Shown one piece after another: positions 61,499-64,000 of a DNA stretch of 64,000 nucleotides. Origin of the DNA: JARRPM01 sp963792815 (GTDB lineage Bacteria; Pseudomonadota; Gammaproteobacteria; Pseudomonadales; Halieaceae); contig CAWBXR010000007.1 of assembly GCA_963792815.1 (NCBI GenBank), positions 355,202-419,201 on the forward strand, given 5' to 3'. The position numbers and the translations under genes are program-made. A model generated the notes under the pieces. That model did not search any database. It saw nothing but the letters and a program-made list of their open reading frames with translations, and was not told the origin of the DNA. How positions within the stretch are numbered: the first letter of the stretch is position 1; the number at the start of each line of letters is the position of its first letter.

Positions 61499-62272
61499 TT
61501 ACTGCCGCAATCGCTTGCCTGAGTTCAGCAGGTGCATGCTGAAGCAAAAGGCGAGCACGGTGAACAACGCGATCATGCCGAAGGCCAGGGGCAGGCTTAC
61601 GTCGGACACGCCCAGCACGCCGTAGCGAAAGGCATTGACCACGTATACGAGCGGGTTGAGCTTGGACACGTTCGCCCAGAATTCGGGCAGCAGGTCCATC
61701 GAGTAGAACACGCCACCGAGGTAGATAAGCGGCGTGAGCACGAACGTCGGGATAATCGAGATATCGTCAAAGTTGTTGGCATAAACCGCGTTGATAAACC
61801 CGGCCAGGGCAAACAGTGTGGACGTCATCAGTACGATGACAACCACCACAAAGTAACTGTGAATCTGCAGGTGGGTAAAAAACAGTGAGACTATCGTCAC
61901 CACGACCGCCACCAGCATGCCGCGACTGATACCACCGACCACGTAGCCCAGCAGGATAATGTAATTGGGGGTGGGCGAAACCAGTAGCTCCTCCACGCTG
62001 TTATTGAACTTGGAGCCGAAGAAAGACGACACCACATTCGAGTAGGAGTTGGTCACGATGGCCATCATGATCAGGCCCGGCACCACGAACTGCATGTAGC
62101 TGAAACCACCCATCTCACCGATACGCGAGCCTATCAGTGAGCCGAAAATCACAAAGTACAGGGACATGGTGATCGCCGAGGGCAGCAGGGTCTGGGTCCA
62201 GATTCGCAGGTAGCGCTTGATCTCCTTCCTGACGATAGTCATAAACGCCACATACTGCTCGCGCGGGCTCAT
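61499..62272 (-). CDS. yadH: ABC-2 type exporter permease, YadH-like
   Basis: The 257-residue protein has six hydrophobic helices and the ABC-2 layout (REQYVAFMTIVRKEIKRYLRIW; SAITMSLYFVIFGSLIGSRI; VLGYVVGGISRGMLVAVVVT). It resembles E. coli YadH, which pairs with YadG. It overlaps yadG by 4 nt. The exported substrate is unknown in the family, though envelope lipids or drugs have been proposed. Confidence 0.9.
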   Translation of the reverse strand: MSPREQYVAFMTIVRKEIKRYLRIWTQTLLPSAITMSLYFVIFGSLIGSRIGEMGGFSYMQFVVPGLIMMAIVTNSYSNVVSSFFGSKFNNSVEELLVSPTPNYIILLGYVVGGISRGMLVAVVVTIVSLFFTHLQIHSYFVVVVIVLMTSTLFALAGFINAVYANNFDDISIIPTFVLTPLIYLGGVFYSMDLLPEFWANVSKLNPLVYVVNAFRYGVLGVSDVSLPLAFGMIALFTVLAFCFSMHLLNSGKRLRQ

Positions 62273-63186
62273 GAGGCACCCTCCACCAGGTTGACGAACA
62301 TCTCTTCCAGGCGGTTGGCCCGGTTGCGCATACTGTTGATGTGGATACCCTGGCGGCCCAGTTCGTCAAAGACCTGGTTGATGAACTGGCCCTTCTCCAC
62401 TTCCACCTCCAGCGAGTGGGAATCCATGCGGCGCACGACAAAGCCATCGATCTGCACCGTTTCCGGCGCTTCCTCGACACAATCGAGGATGAATACCTCG
62501 CGTTTGAGACGACGCAACAGCTCCTTGATGGAGCTGTGCTCGACTATTTCACCCCTGTTGATAATCGCGATATGGCGGCACAGGGCTTCCGCCTCTTCCA
62601 GGTAGTGGGTGGTGAGGATAATGGTGGTGCCCTGGGCATTGATCTTCCTGAGGAAGTCCCACATCGAACGGCGCATCTCGATATCGACACCCGCGGTGGG
62701 TTCGTCGAGGATCAGCAGTTTGGGCTCGTGCACCAGGGCCCGGGCAATCATCAGGCGGCGCTTCATCCCGCCGGAGAGCATCCGCGAGGGGACATCGCGC
62801 TTGTCCCACAGGCCCAGGGCCTTCAGGTACTTTTCTGCGCGCTCGGCCGCCAGTTCCCGCGGCAGGCCGTAATAGCCGGCCTGGTTGATGACAATATCCA
62901 GCCCTTTCTCAAACTGGTTGAAGTTGAACTCCTGGGGGACGATGCCGATATACTTCTTGGCGGCGGCGAAATCCCGGTCGATATCTGCATCGAATACGGA
63001 CACCTTGCCCGCGGTTTTGGCCACCAGCGAACAGATGATGCCGATTGTGGTGGATTTGCCCGCCCCGTTCGGCCCCAGCATGGCGAAAAAATCGCCCTGC
63101 TGCACCTCCAGGCTGATGCCCTTGAGGGCCTCAAAACCATCGCCGTAAACCTTGCGGAGGTTTTCAATAGTGAGTGCTGGTATCAT
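62269..63186 (-). CDS. yadG: ABC exporter ATP-binding protein, YadG-like
   Basis: From MIPALTIENLRKVYGDGFEA the 305-residue ATPase has Walker A GPNGAGKSTTIGII, Q-loop VPQEFNFNQFEKG, signature MLSGGMKRRLMIARAL, Walker B LLILDEPTAGVD and switch His in LTTHYLEEAE. Close agreement with YadG (308 residues) is visible along the whole chain. The frame opens earlier at 63288 but the added residues look random. It energises the permease downstream. Confidence 0.94.
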   Translation of the reverse strand: MIPALTIENLRKVYGDGFEALKGISLEVQQGDFFAMLGPNGAGKSTTIGIICSLVAKTAGKVSVFDADIDRDFAAAKKYIGIVPQEFNFNQFEKGLDIVINQAGYYGLPRELAAERAEKYLKALGLWDKRDVPSRMLSGGMKRRLMIARALVHEPKLLILDEPTAGVDIEMRRSMWDFLRKINAQGTTIILTTHYLEEAEALCRHIAIINRGEIVEHSSIKELLRRLKREVFILDCVEEAPETVQIDGFVVRRMDSHSLEVEVEKGQFINQVFDELGRQGIHINSMRNRANRLEEMFVNLVEGAS

Positions 63187-63261
63187 GGATTCCCGGAAAA
63201 GAGTGTGCTGAAACAAAGCGCGCCATTGTAACTGTATTCTCCCTGCTAAACGACTCTGGCC

Positions 63262-63648
63262 ATGAACGACGAACAATACCTTTTGCACTGCCGCGAATTA
63301 CTGACCGACTTCGCCCGGGGGCTCTCGACCCGCACCGCTTCCCTGCCGCAGGACGACACCCTGCGCCAACTGGCGGCGGAGTTCGAGCGCCTGGCCCAGG
63401 GCGGTGACGCAGATCTGTACTCCGAAGCGGCGCCCCTGGTGGACCGCCTGTTCACCACCTACCCCGATTTTGCTCCCACCTTCCCCAGGGAGCTGCTGTG
63501 GTTTTTCGGCGGCGACTGCCTGCACTTCATGCCCGACGATGAGATCGCACTGTTCCAGCAGCTGGAGGAGGAACGCAGCCAGGCGGCGGCGGGTGGCAAT
63601 ATTCTGGACCTGCAGGCCGCCAGAGCTAAGCTGCTGAACTTGCAGTAG
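63262..63648 (+). CDS. PA2817-family protein
   Basis: The 128-residue soluble protein begins MNDEQYLLHCRELLTDFARG and contains FAPTFPRELLWFFGGDCLHFMPDDEIALFQQL. I recall this as the PA2817 family, a small all-helical protein conserved in Pseudomonas and relatives, of unknown function. It is divergent from yadG and precedes the tRNA-Glu gene. Confidence 0.8.
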   Translation: MNDEQYLLHCRELLTDFARGLSTRTASLPQDDTLRQLAAEFERLAQGGDADLYSEAAPLVDRLFTTYPDFAPTFPRELLWFFGGDCLHFMPDDEIALFQQLEEERSQAAAGGNILDLQAARAKLLNLQ

Positions 63649-63678
63649 ATTGTGCCGTAATTTTGCGGCCCGGGGGAC

Positions 63679-63707
63679 TTGACGTGAATCGGCTGTCTAC
63701 CTACAAT
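63679..63707 (+). promoter_or_regulatory. Sigma-70 promoter of tRNA-Glu
   Basis: TTGACG, a 17-nt spacer and TACAAT, then a GC-rich stretch (GCGCGCC) lie 26 nt before tRNA-Glu. Both hexamers match 5 of 6 consensus positions. Confidence 0.8.
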
Positions 63708-63733
63708 GCGCGCCTCTTGATTGAGACCAATGC

Positions 63734-63809
63734 GTCCCCTTCGTCTAGTGGCCTAGGACACTGCCCTTTCACGGCGGTAACAGGGGTTCGAACCCCCTAG
63801 GGGACGCCA
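63734..63809 (+). tRNA. tRNA-Glu (UUC anticodon), CCA encoded
   Basis: The 76-nt cloverleaf has acceptor GTCCCCT / AGGGGAC, D-arm CGTCTAGTGGCCTAGGACA, anticodon arm CTGCC-CTTTCAC-GGCGG with TTC, T-arm CAGGGGTTCGAACCCCC and discriminator G plus CCA. Typical Glu-GAA/GAG tRNA. Confidence 0.97.
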
Positions 63810-63853
63810 CTCATCAAGATGCAGACCACGGCGGTGGATACACGCAGCAAGAT

Positions 63854-63900
63854 GCGGGAATAGCTCAGTTGGTAGAGCGCAACCTTGCCATGGTTGCAGG
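63854..63900 (+). pseudogene. Broken tRNA-Gly copy (GCC anticodon), 3' half missing
   Basis: GCGGGAATAGCTCAGTTGGT (acceptor, D-arm) and an intact anticodon stem CAACC / GGTTG are present, with loop TTGCCAT in place of TTGCCAA (a change at position 38). The expected variable loop, T-arm and TTCCCGC acceptor strand are absent; instead a GC-rich stretch and the next repeat follow. It cannot make a normal tRNA. Confidence 0.75.
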
Positions 63901-63958
63901 GGGGGCGCCCAGCCTCGCCGGTTCCGGCGACCACGGCGGTGGATACACGCAGCAAGAT

Positions 63959-64000
63959 GCGGGAATAGCTCAGTTGGTAGAGCGCAACCTTGCCAAGGTT
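63959..64000 (+). tRNA. tRNA-Gly (GCC anticodon), 5' half, cut by window end
   Basis: The acceptor strand, D-arm and the anticodon stem-loop CAACC-TTGCCAA-GGTT are perfect for tRNA-Gly-GCC. The 3' half lies outside the window, so its integrity is unknown. Confidence 0.85.

Larger units (their letters stand above)
63824..64000 (+). repeat. Tandem duplication with 105-bp period covering the tRNA-Gly 5' half
   Basis: The segment starting GACCACGGCGGTGGATACAC at 63824 recurs at 63929 and matches over 67 nt, through the tRNA-Gly 5' half to TTGCCA (63890 and 63995). After one substitution the next four bases of the window also match. The repeat may continue beyond the window. Confidence 0.9.

Noticed and set aside
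1..64000. CRISPR array, prophage or insertion sequence
   Set aside because: No regularly spaced repeats, integrase, transposase or phage structural genes were seen.

Overview
This window is a chromosomal segment of a high-GC, Gram-negative, respiratory gammaproteobacterium. The evidence is a complete membrane nitrate reductase operon with a NarX/NarL system, a pqiABC-type lipid-transport operon, a bimodular QueF, a YadG/YadH-like ABC exporter, and DUF2058, PA2817-like and UrcA-family genes. A marine member of the Halieaceae/Cellvibrionales or a relative would fit (sulfatase, DASH cryptochrome, remnant of a wax-ester synthase), but that placement is inference. No insertion sequence, phage block or CRISPR array was found.

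Layout. 1-377: 5' part of an outer-membrane porin-like gene with an early frameshift. 426-10191: narK1-narK2-narG-narH-narJ-narI on the minus strand, driven from a control region at about 10200-10345 with an FNR/ANR-type box, a matching -10 and NarL-type heptamers; narX-narL diverge from it. 12.9-15.6 kb: small genes, including a frameshifted tyrosine phosphatase. 15.7-18.2 kb: a rubrerythrin / CCG-type Fe-S protein / DUF3501 module with Fur-like and FNR-like sites. 18.4-24.2 kb: a relic of a wax-ester synthase gene, a Na/Pi cotransporter, and pqiA-pqiA-pqiB-pqiC. 24.4-30.3 kb: redox and repair genes (periplasmic MsrA, DASH cryptochrome with a translationally coupled flavin reductase, a dehydrogenase) and membrane proteins. 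30.5-33.0 kb: an outer-membrane barrel protein, then a ribbon-helix-helix/zinc-ribbon regulator with a lipase, behind a perfect 11-bp inverted repeat. 33.0-45 kb: ChaC, a dehydrogenase, an autotransporter esterase, an FG-GAP protein, a nuclease, an AT-richer arylsulfatase, an SGNH hydrolase and a class-V aminotransferase. 45-48 kb: a CadC-like TPR regulator divergent from urcA, with three 11-bp-phased repeats between them. 48-54 kb: tRNA-Leu, a very long AsmA/DUF748-like protein, a Na-dependent transporter, and a 51-residue membrane protein. 54-60.4 kb: a VOC/CMD-like pair, a tandem Rid protein, a beta-helix protein, and a c-heme/PD40/TPR lipoprotein with a frameshift. 60.5-64 kb: tRNA-Ser, queF, yadH-yadG, tRNA-Glu, then a 105-bp tandem duplication containing a broken and a (cut off) intact tRNA-Gly.

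How the genes work together. NarK1/NarK2 bring in nitrate and expel nitrite, NarGHI reduces nitrate at the membrane, NarJ matures NarG, and NarX/NarL sense nitrate; the control region has the spacing expected of an anaerobic, nitrate-induced narK promoter. A related FNR-like box lies before the rubrerythrin module, suggesting a shared low-oxygen regulon. PqiA/B/C would move lipids across the envelope.

The most unusual signals are: four genes each broken by one extra base while otherwise well preserved; the RHH/zinc-ribbon-lipase locus with a perfect operator; the phased repeats upstream of urcA; and the tRNA-Gly duplication. All calls rest on reading the sequence and recalled family knowledge; no database search was run.
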